From: Russula earlei
Lineage: Eukaryota; Basidiomycota; Agaricomycetes; Russulales; Russulaceae
DNA: 14,528 bases
NCBI GenBank assembly: GCA_025769875.1
Contig: JAGFNK010001128.1
Span: 1-14,528, forward strand
Direction of reading: 5' to 3'
Positions within the stretch are counted from its first letter, which is position 1. The number at the start of each line of letters is the position of its first letter. Shown here in pieces: positions 1-9,008 of the stretch. The notes under the pieces are model-generated. The model was not told the DNA's origin and did no database searches. It saw only the letters and a program-made list of their open reading frames with translations. The translations under genes were made by a program, and so were the position numbers.

Positions 1-1103
1 GCAGATTGCCACCTGTTTTTAACGAATCTAGATACCCTATACATACAATGGACATGATCTGGCATGACTGGAAGCTGTGAGAACCATTCAACATATGCAA
101 GGTGAGTTGGAGGTGTGATGTCCTAGGGATGGGAAGATGTTGCAGAGAGCATTACTTGGTGTCTGAAAAATGATGCATACTTGCACAACTTGATCCTCTT
201 GGGTAACAGCCAGCTTAGGGTATACATTCATAAGAATGGCTTACTATGTGTGCCATCATGAACAAGAACTGTATCAAATCTTGCTGGCATTATCCACCCA
301 TGTGAATCAGATTGTTGTGGCTCCACATGCTCTGAGTCAATTGACTCTGATTGGTCCCTGTTGCTAGCCACAAACTTAGTCCAATGAAAGACTGGGACAC
401 CATGGAATGGGATTAGTGTATTTGCTGCCTGAGTGCACAATGTTGCCATTGAGGCATCAGGGTAGTTTGCCTGAGCAATGAAATCAGCCAGGGCATCTTG
501 AAAGTCAATTGCACCATAAATCCTAGCAAAATTGTCAAACAATACTGCCTTAATTGTGGGGTTTTGTGCCATCTTGAGAATGCCAAGACAAGTCCACAGG
601 GGACCAATTGATGTCCTGATGTCAGCTTCACACCACTCACCCTGCTGCTGCCACTTAATGGATGCCATGTGCTGTTGGACTTCCTCATGACACTCCAACC
701 ATGTGGTCATCTGCAAGTACTCATCCTTGTGGTTTGTGGCATGGTATGCATCATTTGTGAAATCTATGTGAAGATGCTCAGTTTGTTCTGTATTATAGTT
801 GTCAGTTGTGCCAAAATACATGATTGATGACTGGTAGAGAAGGAGACCATGGAGTTTGGGGATGTTAAAGTCCTCCAAGGTACTAAGGTTGACAAAGACT
901 GCCTTATTCTCATGGAAGTCTTCAAGTGCATCCTGAAGGTGGGTAAGAGTATCACTTGTATGGCTTGGGTACTGTGCCAGGTACAAAAAGTCAAGGAGTG
1001 CAGTGCACTACTTTGATGATGCGCATTGACACATGGCCACTGAGAAGAGGGATATCAAACACAACCCCAAGGAGAACACAACAAATGTCCTTGTGTTCCT
1101 GTC
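1..1103 (-). pseudogene. Plavaka-family transposase, C-terminal fragment (copy 1, broken)
   Basis: The minus strand encodes the C-terminal part of a Plavaka transposase, a fungal cut-and-paste DNA transposase related to the CACTA group. Family-type blocks appear in order: GQEHKD (about 1103-1086), LLDFLYLAQYP (about 1000-970), FNIPKLHGLL, a TTDNYNTE..EHLHIDF block, and at the left edge PPTHLAYVEWFS. The long open stretch 986-228 seems to begin at a TTG that is simply an internal leucine codon, so 986 is not a real start. A frameshift near 1005 and another near 118 break the frame. A probable 47-bp intron (244 down to 198, GTAAGC..AAG) joins DGTH to DQVVQV. At 1104-1105 there is an intron acceptor (TTTTAG on the minus strand), but no upstream exon follows, so the copy is truncated inside that intron. 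It differs clearly from the plus-strand Plavaka copy next door, so it is a separate lineage. The 3' end lies outside the window. Confidence 0.85.
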
Positions 1104-1496
1104 CTAAAACGTAAGACAGTGATGTTATGTCTTTGGTATGTCAGAAAATCAGGAAGGTCATTATAATTGACCAGCTATATAATCAAATTCTATATTTATT
1201 ATAACTGTGGTTATCATTTGGGTCTAACCAAAGCTACATCATGATAAGTCTGTTATCAAAATCACACATCCTTGTAATTCAAAGTGGCCAATTATATTTT
1301 ATGACAACATATCGTAAGGGGTTGAGTGATAAAGCAACATAAGTCATATAAATATAAATATAAATATAAAGCAATGTAAGTCATAGGCGCTTTATCTAAT
1401 CAAGTGAGCAAACTTTTTGTTTGTGAAGGTTGTTGGCACACAACATGTCCCCTGTGTCTCTATTCATCCTTATCTGCCTTTCTTCTTGTATCAATA
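1104..1496. other. AT-rich intergenic stretch between two divergent Plavaka copies
   Basis: This stretch lies head-to-head between copy 1 (minus) and copy 2 (plus). The minus strand next to 1104 looks like the 3' part of an intron, with a TTCTGACAT branch-like site and TTTTAG acceptor. The rest is AT-rich with no exon I recognise and holds the short repeat at 1334-1385. It would contain the 5' end or terminal repeat of copy 2 if those survive, but I could not identify either end of the element. Confidence 0.5.
1334..1385. repeat. ATAAAT-type hexamer run between two 15-bp direct repeats
   Basis: Two copies of GCAAYRTAAGTCATA (1334-1348 and 1371-1385, two mismatches) flank about four units of the hexamer TATAAA (1347-1370). 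This looks like slippage expansion or a small footprint duplication. No function is implied. Confidence 0.7.
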
Positions 1497-1717
1497 ATGC
1501 CAAGAGTGAGAAAACCCAAAGCTGAGGCAAAAACATGCTCAATCTGCCTCAAGAGCTTCCATTCTCAAGCATATACTGCCCATTTCAAAAAGTGAGAGTG
1601 AACAAAAAAGGAAGAAGAAGGTTATGAAGCATATCAACACAGGATGAAGGAGAAGTGGTCCTCACAACTTCGATGTGCATGCCAATACATGTCTTTCGCT
1701 ACTTTGGCTCATGTTCT

Positions 1718-2280
1718 CTGTTGAAGCAGATAGGCGCAGGTTATGATAAGAGCGATAAGATCCTTAAGATCTATCAAAAGATATTTCAGTATTGTTTAAG
1801 ACAAGACTGTAAATCAGTAATACCTATCAAAAGATATCTACAACGCGTGATTAGATGCAATAGATAAGATAGGAAACAGTAAGTACTCACTTCAGTATTG
1901 TGTAAGACAAGACTGAAGCGATCTAGCTAATTGAGTGCCTCTTAAATATGCGAAAGCGTCTCTAAGCAAAGTAATCATAACTACCAACTTGTATCATAAA
2001 GGATCAGTTGTTAGTAGCTCGATTGTCTCAATTAATTATCATGAACACGCGGCTGCAGATATGAGCTGGCCAGGGGCTGATCGACGCACGTGACGGAGCA
2101 ACCGGGGAAGCCGACGGTACACGACTGGGTGATACTCGACTTCCCAAAAGGCAGTGGTCTCCACATTCTCTTCCACTATAGTCCCAGATGATAATCAACA
2201 ACAATCACAAATAGGTGCGCTTCAGGATCAGCCCACCTGAACTGAAATGGAGGTTACCCATTACCATTTGATACATCAGA
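1718..2280. other. Unassigned insert or long intron in the N-terminal part of Plavaka copy 2
   Basis: The frame of the N-terminal exon can be followed past the zinc finger through EEEGYEAYQHRMKEKW to about 1717 and then stops. Recognisable family sequence returns around 2350-2400. The gap is longer than the linker I would expect and contains many stops in all frames. It holds spaced direct repeats (1771-1915) and a more GC-rich patch at about 2045-2130. It may be a small insertion, a large intron, or both; no element ends were identified. Confidence 0.45.
1771..1915. repeat. Spaced direct repeats, 25-mer and 14-mer
   Basis: A 25-bp sequence beginning TTCAGTATTG and ending AAGACAAGACTG occurs at 1785-1809 and 1891-1915 with one mismatch. 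The 14-mer CTATCAAAAGATAT occurs at 1771-1784 and 1824-1837. Interleaved repeats of this sort are typical of regulatory ends of mobile elements, but nothing else here identifies one. Confidence 0.75.
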
Positions 2281-5200
2281 TTCATGACCTCCTTTTCCAC
2301 ATCTCACTGCGATTCTGTATCACTTGCTGATGTCACTGATGGTGCCACCATTGATGTGATTCAAACAGATTATCACCCTAGGAGTGGCAGATCTTCCAAG
2401 ACCGCTGTTTCAAGGATTATGGCACCTCTGCCTACCAGCAATCTCCTACCGGTCAACCCTGGTGGCCTTTTTTCAACTCTCAGGAGGAGTTCCTATTTGT
2501 GGAATTTCTTCTTGAATGTCATATAGGCAAGGAGCAGTCGGAAAGGTTGTTACGGATCATTCATCTTATAAGAAATAATGCGCTCTTCACATTCAAGAAC
2601 TTTGCGGATATTGAAAAGGCATGGGACCTTGCTTCGATGAAACTGGTGCCTGTAAGTTTGAGAACAGTGTTGATGTGAAACAGCTGATGTCATTAGAATG
2701 TAGTTCCAAGTATCTGTTATATCTCTGCCATATAATAATGAAGTATGAACATTCGATGTCCCACATCATTCTCTGTGGGAGTGGGTGACAGATCTTGTTC
2801 AAGATTCACAATTAGCACCTCATTTTCATTGGGACGCAGAGAGAATTTTCAGGCATAAACAGGCATCATCCACCCTCATATATCATGAGCCATGGTCCAC
2901 AGATGCGTTCTGGGATGTACAGGTATGTGTCCAGTGTTATTGGACACTGACTTGGAGGATCTCACATTTTACACCACATCACCAGTCACAGATCCCTCAG
3001 GGTAGTAACCCCCTGTGCTTCATCCTATATGCTGACAAGACAAAACTATCCAATTTTTCCACAATAAAGGGATACCCTGTCATCGCGTGCTGTGCAAATC
3101 TTCCGGTTGCCATTCAAAATAGCAATGGTTTTGGTGGTGGGCGTGTTGTTGGATGGTTACCAATAGTGCATCGGTTATACTTTCTCTGCTTTTCTCTCAG
3201 CTGAAACAATCCACCCTCTTGAGGTTTCTTAGGACCCAAATGAACAAAAGAAGCCCATATTTGTCAACCTCAAATGCACAGTCTGGCACAAGGCATTTGA
3301 AGTTGTACTGAAATTGGTCATTGAGTATTCGAAGACTGGATGTTGGCTTCAATGTGGTGATAAGGTCCTATGCTGGCTCTTCCCCACCATACTCATCTTA
3401 TCTGCTGATTATGAAGAGCAGTGCAAATCTTTATATGTCACATTCTCATGTCATTGATAGCTGATGTAGCACCAATATTAACAGATGTACAATGGCCCTT
3501 ATTCGTGGAACAAAATCAAAATGACCCTGTCCCATTTGTTTTGTCAATGAGCATGAGCTCTCAGAGATCATGGAGACTTGGGAGCTCAGGAAGGCAGCTC
3601 ACACTGTAGAACTCCTTTCACAAGCACGTCAAATCAATTGCACTAATGAATGTGAGAAATTCCTCTCTAATTACAGTATTCATGACATTGATGTGAGCGA
3701 TCCATTTCTTTCATCGTGCTGTATACATGCCCCATTGACTCATTAGAGCCAGAATGTATTCTGGCATATCCAAAACTCAGATCCACATTGTGCACTCTCA
3801 TTTGATAGGCTTCACTCAAATAACAGCGGCTTGTTTGGCCATCATCTGTGGAGTGGATTCAAGGCGCTGATCATGAGATGTGGTCATGCACAGTCAGCGC
3901 AGGTTGATACCCAGTACAACATGCACCCTGCCTACATTTTGCATAGCATGACCACAATCTAGATATGCTTCTGTTCCTCCATGGCATGGTTTGAACCATT
4001 TTGGGGAAGTTATGAACATATCATTTACTGACAGCACAAAATACGAAGACCTATCAAAGGTATGCCAATTACCTCCTATGTTCTGACTATAATTGTTGAC
4101 ATCACCGCAGCTTGTTGTGTTCATTGTGCACAACATCATCCCATGGAACAATAAGGAAGGGTGGTCCCTGTTGCCATGCTTACAAAGTTTTGCTATTCTA
4201 GACTTAAACCTTGGGTTTGAAGTGCACACAGAACAAACCATTGCTGCCAGCAAATGTGCACTGAAGAGCTTTGCACAGCGAATGAAGGTATGTCAATGTG
4301 CTCTGCAATTCTCACCCTTCCTTGGGTTGTCCCCTGATGGTATCACTCACCGCTCACCAGGAATATGCCAAATTATCCACAGATGCAGCAATACTCTGGG
4401 GTGAATCAATCAAGAATTGGAACTTCCCTAAAATGCACGCATTAGTGCATAGCTTTGATGACATTGAATGTGAGGGGGCCTCCCGCAACTACAATACCAA
4501 GCCAAATGAGAAACTGCATGGGCCATTGAAGAGGTCCTACATGCACTCTAATTTCAAGGATGTTGCAAATCAGGTTTGTTTCATGTTGCATAGAAGCGAC
4601 ACTCTGACAACACCATAATATCCTTAGTTGTTAAGAAATGAGCATCATTGCTTTGTCTTATCATTGATGCATGGCCAACTTGATGAAATTGATGAAACAA
4701 GAGGTGACAATCTTGTTGACTTGGACAAAGCACCAGAAGATCTACCATCAGATCCTTCTCAAAATTGCGTGCATGGCCAATATAATGGCCCAGAACTGCA
4801 TGGAAAATTGCTCTTTGATGGCCACATCATACTGCACTCACAGCAACTGATGGTGACTCTTGGCTCAATTGGGGACTCCCTCCATGAGCAGCTTTCCAAT
4901 TGGCTATGCCTTCAAGCGGTATACCTTCAAATTCCCTCGTCATATGCAATGATCAACCTTGACCCAGATCACCCTGTGCGCAATGCCCTTGCTTCTTTAT
5001 CTTGTGGTTCTTGAGACCTCTCAGATTATCAAATACCAATCCACCAAGATCGTTTACAAGTCCAGGGTGGACTTCAATCAATATATAGATATTGTCTATT
5101 GTAGCCCCTGCTTCCATGGCCGAGAACGACGTGATTTTGTGATCGTACAGACTGCCAACAGCTGTATCTTTGCACGGCTCCTGCGCATATTTTCCTGTTC

Positions 5201-5458
5201 TGTACCTGACCAAATGTTTCCCATCTGCTTAGTGCAACCCCTTGACGATCCAATCCATATGCCACCTGCTAAGGATCGGGACCTAAGACTCCACTGCGTT
5301 CGTGCCCAATTGAAAACAGAATTTATCTTTCTGCAATCTATCTTTGTGGTGCACCCCTCATTCCAGACTTTGATAAAGCTGGAGATTACTTTGTCATGGA
5401 TGTCGTTGACCACACAGGAGATCTTTATCTTCGTTGCAAAGAAATATTTCCTATGTGA

Positions 5459-5829
5459 TACCATCTTTCAGTCCTTTACATGTCATCTACCATACACTCA
5501 ATCTGGTTGACCTATTCTCTGTTCACCAATCATCTCAATATTCCCAGTGAGCAGTGTAGTGAACCCAAAAAAGGTACACTGAGTTCATGATTCTGGATGA
5601 GGATGGACATTCAGTGTCCCAAGGAACAGAGCAAGCTAATAAGACTTGAGAGACAGCAGACAAGGATGGAGGGTGATGGGGAATCCACTGGATTCAAGAG
5701 AGGCAGCTAGGGAAATTATATACATGAGGAAGGGATTACATGTGTCGAGACCATACATGTTACACAAAGACAAAGAGCAACCATATGAGATACAACACTG
5801 CACCTATGACACCACAGCATACTACCCAT
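5459..5829. other. Stretch between the Plavaka gene and the PRP6 fragment
   Basis: This stretch follows the Plavaka stop. It should include the 3' flank of that element, but I found no convincing terminal repeat. From about 5650 the reading frame later used by the PRP6 fragment is already open, but its translation does not match PRP6 or anything else I recognise. Confidence 0.4.
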
Positions 5830-6215
5830 GGCACAGCACATGCAGTGCTTGCATATGCGCTGCAGTGTATTTCCCGACCACCGCAACCTTTGGCACCATG
5901 CTGGCTGACCTAGAGAAGGCACATGGCACTCGTGAGTGTCTTGACAAGCTGCTGGCATGCGTGGTCAAATGTTGCCCTCAGGTGGAAGTCCTCTGGCCAA
6001 TGTGGGCCAAGGAAAAGTGGCTTGGTGGAGATGTATGTGCGGTGCATGAGGTACTCAGAAGTGCATTCAAAAGGAACTCAGAGAGTGAGCAGATTTGGCT
6101 GGGAGAGGCCAAAGGTGTCAGAGGAGGCAAGTTAGTCCTTGTTGTCACCGCTGACATGGAGAAGAGCTTCATGCAAGTCATCAGAGTCTTTGTGTTTGAG
6201 CGACTCCAAGAGTGA
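5830..6215 (+). pseudogene. PRP6: Fragment of pre-mRNA splicing factor PRP6 (HAT repeats), frameshifted
   Basis: PRP6 (human PRPF6) is a HAT-repeat scaffold protein of the U4/U6.U5 tri-snRNP in the spliceosome. The piece reads, in three successive frames, GTAHAVLAYALQ (from 5830), VFPDHRNLWHHA (about 5868-5903) and ADLEKAHGTRE (from 5904). In that last frame it continues CPQVEVLWPMWAKEKW, GGDV, SESEQIWL and finally VFVFERLQE. The run AD-LEKAHGTRE..CPQ-EVLW-MWAKEKWL-GDV is the conserved core of two adjacent HAT repeats in PRP6. About 125 codons of a protein usually near 900 residues are present. The region after SESEQIWL is poorly preserved. A GTGAGT donor-like site at 6212 follows the last matching residues, so the piece may end at an old exon boundary; the next exon is absent. 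At least two frameshifts and the short length make it a non-functional copy. Confidence 0.78.
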
Positions 6216-6668
6216 GTCGAACCATTGCTTCTCAGAGCTGTCAGTCATTCGCAGCTGCAAGAACTACAAGGAGCTTGTAGGCATCGGGATAGATGAACAA
6301 GGGAGAAATTGAAGTCAACGAGAAGAAAAAACCCACAAGTCCTCTTTCCAACGTCTATGGCTTCCCGATCTGGGTAGTGGTTGACTTCTCAATGTTAATA
6401 CAGGAGTAAAATGAGGGAGAGATGGGTCACCTTATATTGGGGTCATCCAGGTTGAGTCACAACTCTAGACCAAACTCCTGACGGCTGTTAAGCTTGAGGT
6501 GGAAAATGGAGAGCTGGGTGCAGCACAGAGAACTTTTGGTGCATGTGTGGACAGTTGCCTACACATGTCGGATGCATGTTCCTGTGTACATTTGTTTAGT
6601 CCGAGCTGCTGCTGGTAGCACTGCACACCCACACACTTCACCCACATATCACGCTCACATTGACTCAC

Positions 6669-6694
6669 TACCACCACCACAACAACAACAACAC
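6669..6694. repeat. CAC/CAA trinucleotide microsatellite
   Basis: A run of ACC/CAC triplets passes into CAA triplets. It produces poly-Val on the minus strand and His/Asn runs on the plus strand in the overlapping open stretches, which argues that those are not real proteins. Confidence 0.8.
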
Positions 6695-6962
6695 TCGACA
6701 TGACTGTCATCCTGAAATTAGAACTGTCAGCCACACCCACATCCTTGATTCTGGGGCTGGCACTACTCGTTGTGTGGGCCCATTTGGGGGAGATGTCATT
6801 TGCTGGATGCATGTCCCTAGAAGTGCATTTGCAAGTCAATCAATCACTGAGATTATCACTGATTCAAATAGAATTTGAATGAACTCATCGTAAAGCTATA
6901 CATGGACATGTTCTGCAGGAAGAAACAATTCAGCTGTGCATCCCAACCGGGCAGCAGCGCAG

Positions 6963-7017
6963 CCTCAGGGCACCAGCATGCCTCAGGGGTACCAGCATGC
7001 CTCTGGGCACCAGTGTG
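6963..7017 (+). repeat. Three-copy 18-19 bp minisatellite
   Basis: Three adjacent units of CCTCAGGGCACCAGCATG type lie at 6963-6980, 6981-6999 and 7000-7017. The second carries one extra base and the third has diverged at a few positions. The unit length change shifts any reading frame across it. Confidence 0.85.
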
Positions 7018-7939
7018 CTGCCGATTCAGAGCATGGATGATGAGGACAATAATAGCAGTGGCAACGAAAATGGGGGCAAGTGCAAGGACGATAGCAACAA
7101 AGGGCGCGACAGGGTGAATAACAAGTGATGACGAGGGTGAGACGAGGTGATGGGATAGATCTTCTGAACAAAGCTTTGTGTAATCTGGACAGCATGGGGT
7201 TTGTGGTGGCTCGAGGAGTAAAAGAGGACCTGTGCTGATGAGTAACAGCCTGTTTGAGAACAAAAATAATCCAGCATAGGCTTTGCGGTGTGTAGAGCAG
7301 TGATGGGGTGTTAAGGAGGACCTCAACTGACGAGAAATAGCCTTTGCAGATGGGACTACCATGGGGGCGCCCTGCGAGATATGACCATTTACAGTGTTTT
7401 CACCTCAACAGTCTGTTGGGAAATGAAGTCAAGCAAGTCCAGATAGATGGGACCTCCGATCTGGCACTGGCCTTGCACTGTGCCATGCCAAAGGCTTCTG
7501 TTGTAAGCTACAGGGACACTGAGTGGTGATGCATTCGCTGCATCCAACTTTTGCATGACCTGGCAGAGGTGATGCATCTTGGTTGGCCTCATATCAAGGA
7601 GGACAGATGGCCCCAGTTCGTGGCACTGTCTCCCATGTGGAATGTGGGGACCTCAGTAGTGAATATCATGACATGAAGAGGATTCGCGGCAGGTATGGGA
7701 CATATACATCAGCCAAGGGAAATTAGGAACGTCTTACATGGGTGAAGGTTACCGACCAAAACCAGTGCTGGCGAGAAGGAGAGAGTATACATCAGGACCT
7801 CATGTCAGAACTACTTGGTGTGACAAAAAGAGGACTCAGAGTTTGAGCTTGTGCAGAAGGAGTGAATTATTATGAGTAATGAGGATATGGGAGAGACAAT
7901 TAATGTTTCATTGTTTCATCCATCTTTGTCACTTGTCAC

Positions 7940-8204
7940 ATCAAAATGAATGTCCCCATTATTCTGCTTTCCTTTGAATCATCCTCTGATGTCTGGGGGA
8001 GGTCCACAAACCCTTACTTGGCTCGACACTCTCCCAGCAGGTCTATGGGTGGCGAAGCTGCACTCCTTGCATTCGGTGGTTCCAGACTGGGCATCGGGAC
8101 TGATGTGGCAGGCTCTGTTCACATCCCTGCCCATTACTGTGGCATCTACACTATCAAGGCATCTATGCATTGCTTTCCGAAGGGTGGAAACTCAACTTCC
8201 TTGG
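7940..8204 (+). pseudogene. Amidase-signature enzyme fragment (fungal amidase / fatty-acid amide hydrolase-like)
   Basis: Amidase-signature enzymes hydrolyse amides with a Ser-cisSer-Lys triad. The segment reads IKMNVPIILLSFESSSDVWG, then STNPYLARHSP, SRSMGGEAALLAFGGS, RLGIGTDVAGSVHIPAHYCG and FPKGGNSTS, which is the core signature region. In the family the Gly/Ser-rich loop is usually GGSSGGE; here it is SRSMGGE, so the first Ser is kept but flanking Gly and Ser are changed. The nucleophile position in DVAGS-[V/I]-R is still Ser, but the following Arg is His. The upstream part carrying the catalytic Lys and everything after the signature are absent. About 85 codons of a protein usually 500 or more residues long remain, without an internal stop, so this is one old exon. 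The open frame runs past the fragment into the neighbouring repeat, but that is unrelated. It ends about 150 bp before the inverted-repeat element. Confidence 0.82.
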
Positions 8205-8355
8205 TATCCACTTTGTCACAATCCCTATTAACCCTCATCTGTCTAACAGTCCGTCCAGCCAGATCCTTCTCAAAAAGATGTAATGAACTCCAGTCATTTC
8301 AACAACGACTTGATCAACTCTCAAGCTTGTGCGCCCACATGAGGGTCAAGTATTA

Positions 8356-8890
8356 CTGTCGTTTTCACATGACCTTGCACTTGCCATTTTTGGATGTCAT
8401 TTCAAGTGCAAAATCAAAACTGCTATATCTCAACAGCTTCTCAACAGATTGCCTTGAAACTTTGACAGTAGAACCTTATATACTGTATCTAGGTGCAGCT
8501 AAAATATGGGAGCATAATATTCAGTTCTTGAAATGTCAATTTTCAGGTGCTGACATGGGTGCAAAACTTTGAACTGCCATATCTCAACTGTTTCTCAATC
8601 AATTGACTTGAAACTTCGACAATGGGATCTCATGTACTGTATCTAGGTGCAGCCCAAGAGCTGGGGTGTAATTCTTAGTTCTTGAAGTTTCAATTTTTGG
8701 GTGTGATCTGAGTGCGAAATTTCGAACTGCCATATCTCAACTGTTTCTCAATAGATTGCCTTGAAACTTGGACAGTAGAACCTTATATACTGTGTCTAGG
8801 TGCAGCTAAAATATGGGAGCCTAGTGTTCAGTTCCTGAAGTTTCGATTTTTGGGTGCCAATCTGCATGCAAAATTTCGAACTGTCATATC
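8356..8890 (+). repeat. Left inverted arm
   Basis: This is the inverted partner of 11945-12487. The two arms share the outer terminus, the same order of three subrepeats, and the inner boundary near the phrase TGCATGCAAAATTTCG. Differences between arms are scattered single substitutions, many of them C/T or G/A. The array continues past the shared part for one further unit (to about 9008) that the right arm lacks. Confidence 0.85.
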
Positions 8891-9008
8891 TCAACTATTT
8901 CTCAATGGATTGGCTTGAAACTTGGGCAGTATCATCTCATGTACTGTATCTAGATACAGCCAAATAATGGGTTTCACTTGTTAAATTTTCACATTTTGGG
9001 GTGCTGAC
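8406..9008 (+). repeat. Four tandem ~153-bp subrepeats
   Basis: Units begin at 8406, 8559, 8712 and 8866 with a [GA]TGC-[AG]-AAA motif and are 153, 153, 154 and about 143 bp long. Each holds the phrases TATCTCAAC, CTTGAAACT, TGTATCTAG-type and a TTCTTGAAGTTT-like block. Units 1 and 3 resemble each other more than units 2 or 4, which suggests an ancestral two-unit period. Units 1 and 3 can be read without stops (LGAAKIWE in both). Unit 2 has stops, so coding function is unlikely. Confidence 0.85.

Larger units (their letters stand above)
1497..5458 (+). pseudogene. Plavaka-family transposase, near full-length (copy 2), ten introns, four TGA stops
   Basis: This is an almost complete Plavaka transposase gene; the product would have bound and moved its own element in the nucleus. 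The start is the ATG at 1497 (MPRVRKPK), followed by a C2HC-like finger (CSICLKSF...H). Family blocks follow: YHPRSGR (about 2370), QPWWPFFNSQEEF (about 2440), LAPHFHWDAERIF, HEPW, FILYADKTKLS (3022-3054), GFGGGRVVGWLPI, LILSADYEEQ, PCPICFV, SDPHCALSFDRLH, HGLNHFGE, FEVHTEQTIAA, NWNFPKMHAL, YNTKPNEKLHGP, YCSPCFHG and LIPDFDKAGDYFV. Ten introns restore the frame: 2652-2703, 2923-2985, 3166-3232, 3421-3484, 3693-3746, 3914-3962, 4060-4110, 4288-4360, 4574-4627 and 4976-5024. From 2394 the exons sum to about 830 codons and end at TGA 5456-5458. Remaining lesions are TGA at 1593, 1599, 2746 and 3522 and frameshifts near 2388 and 5340. The Asp residues of YADKT and SADYEE are candidate catalytic residues of the RNase H fold, which is inference. 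Confidence 0.9.
6216..7939. other. Long stretch with no recognisable gene
   Basis: I see no supportable gene here. Open stretches are short and mutually overlapping. The plus strand at 7028-7127 encodes an acidic, Asn/Gly-rich string (starting SMDDEDNN) that could be a linker of a lost protein. Two similar ~35-bp segments with a GAGGACCT..AGCCT pattern occur about 92 bp apart (from 7224 and 7316). On the minus strand 7592-7389 is open for 67 codons without any family I recognise. Two small tandem repeats are listed separately. Confidence 0.5.

Noticed and set aside
228..986. A complete 252-codon minus-strand gene starting at 986
   Set aside because: The apparent start is a TTG inside the conserved block LLDFLYLAQYP. 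Homology continues upstream to 1103 and downstream to base 1, so it is an internal slice of a transposase.
1404..1496. N-terminal extension of the transposase upstream of the ATG at 1497
   Set aside because: The frame is open but the translation is Cys/Leu-rich and unlike the family. The family-type start MPR-[x]-RK is at 1497.
4953..5464. Minus-strand open frames overlapping the Plavaka C-terminus
   Set aside because: They are shadows of the plus-strand transposase exon at 5025-5458, which carries the family motifs.
6465..6878. Overlapping open frames on both strands around the CAC/CAA microsatellite
   Set aside because: They depend on the triplet repeat (poly-Val on one strand, His/Asn on the other) and show no recognisable domain.
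7946..8572. A single 208-codon protein with an amidase domain and a novel C-terminal domain
   Set aside because: The C-terminal part is one of the ~153-bp subrepeats of the inverted arm. It recurs on the minus strand at 12474-12271, so the fusion is accidental.
8406..8865. A repeated-domain protein encoded by the 153-bp units (153 = 51 codons)
   Set aside because: Unit 2 contains stops, unit 3 is 154 bp, and the arms diverge by scattered substitutions without clear codon-position bias that I could see by eye.
8406..9008. CRISPR-like array
   Set aside because: The units are contiguous ~153-bp tandem repeats with no constant-length spacers, and the sequence is eukaryotic.
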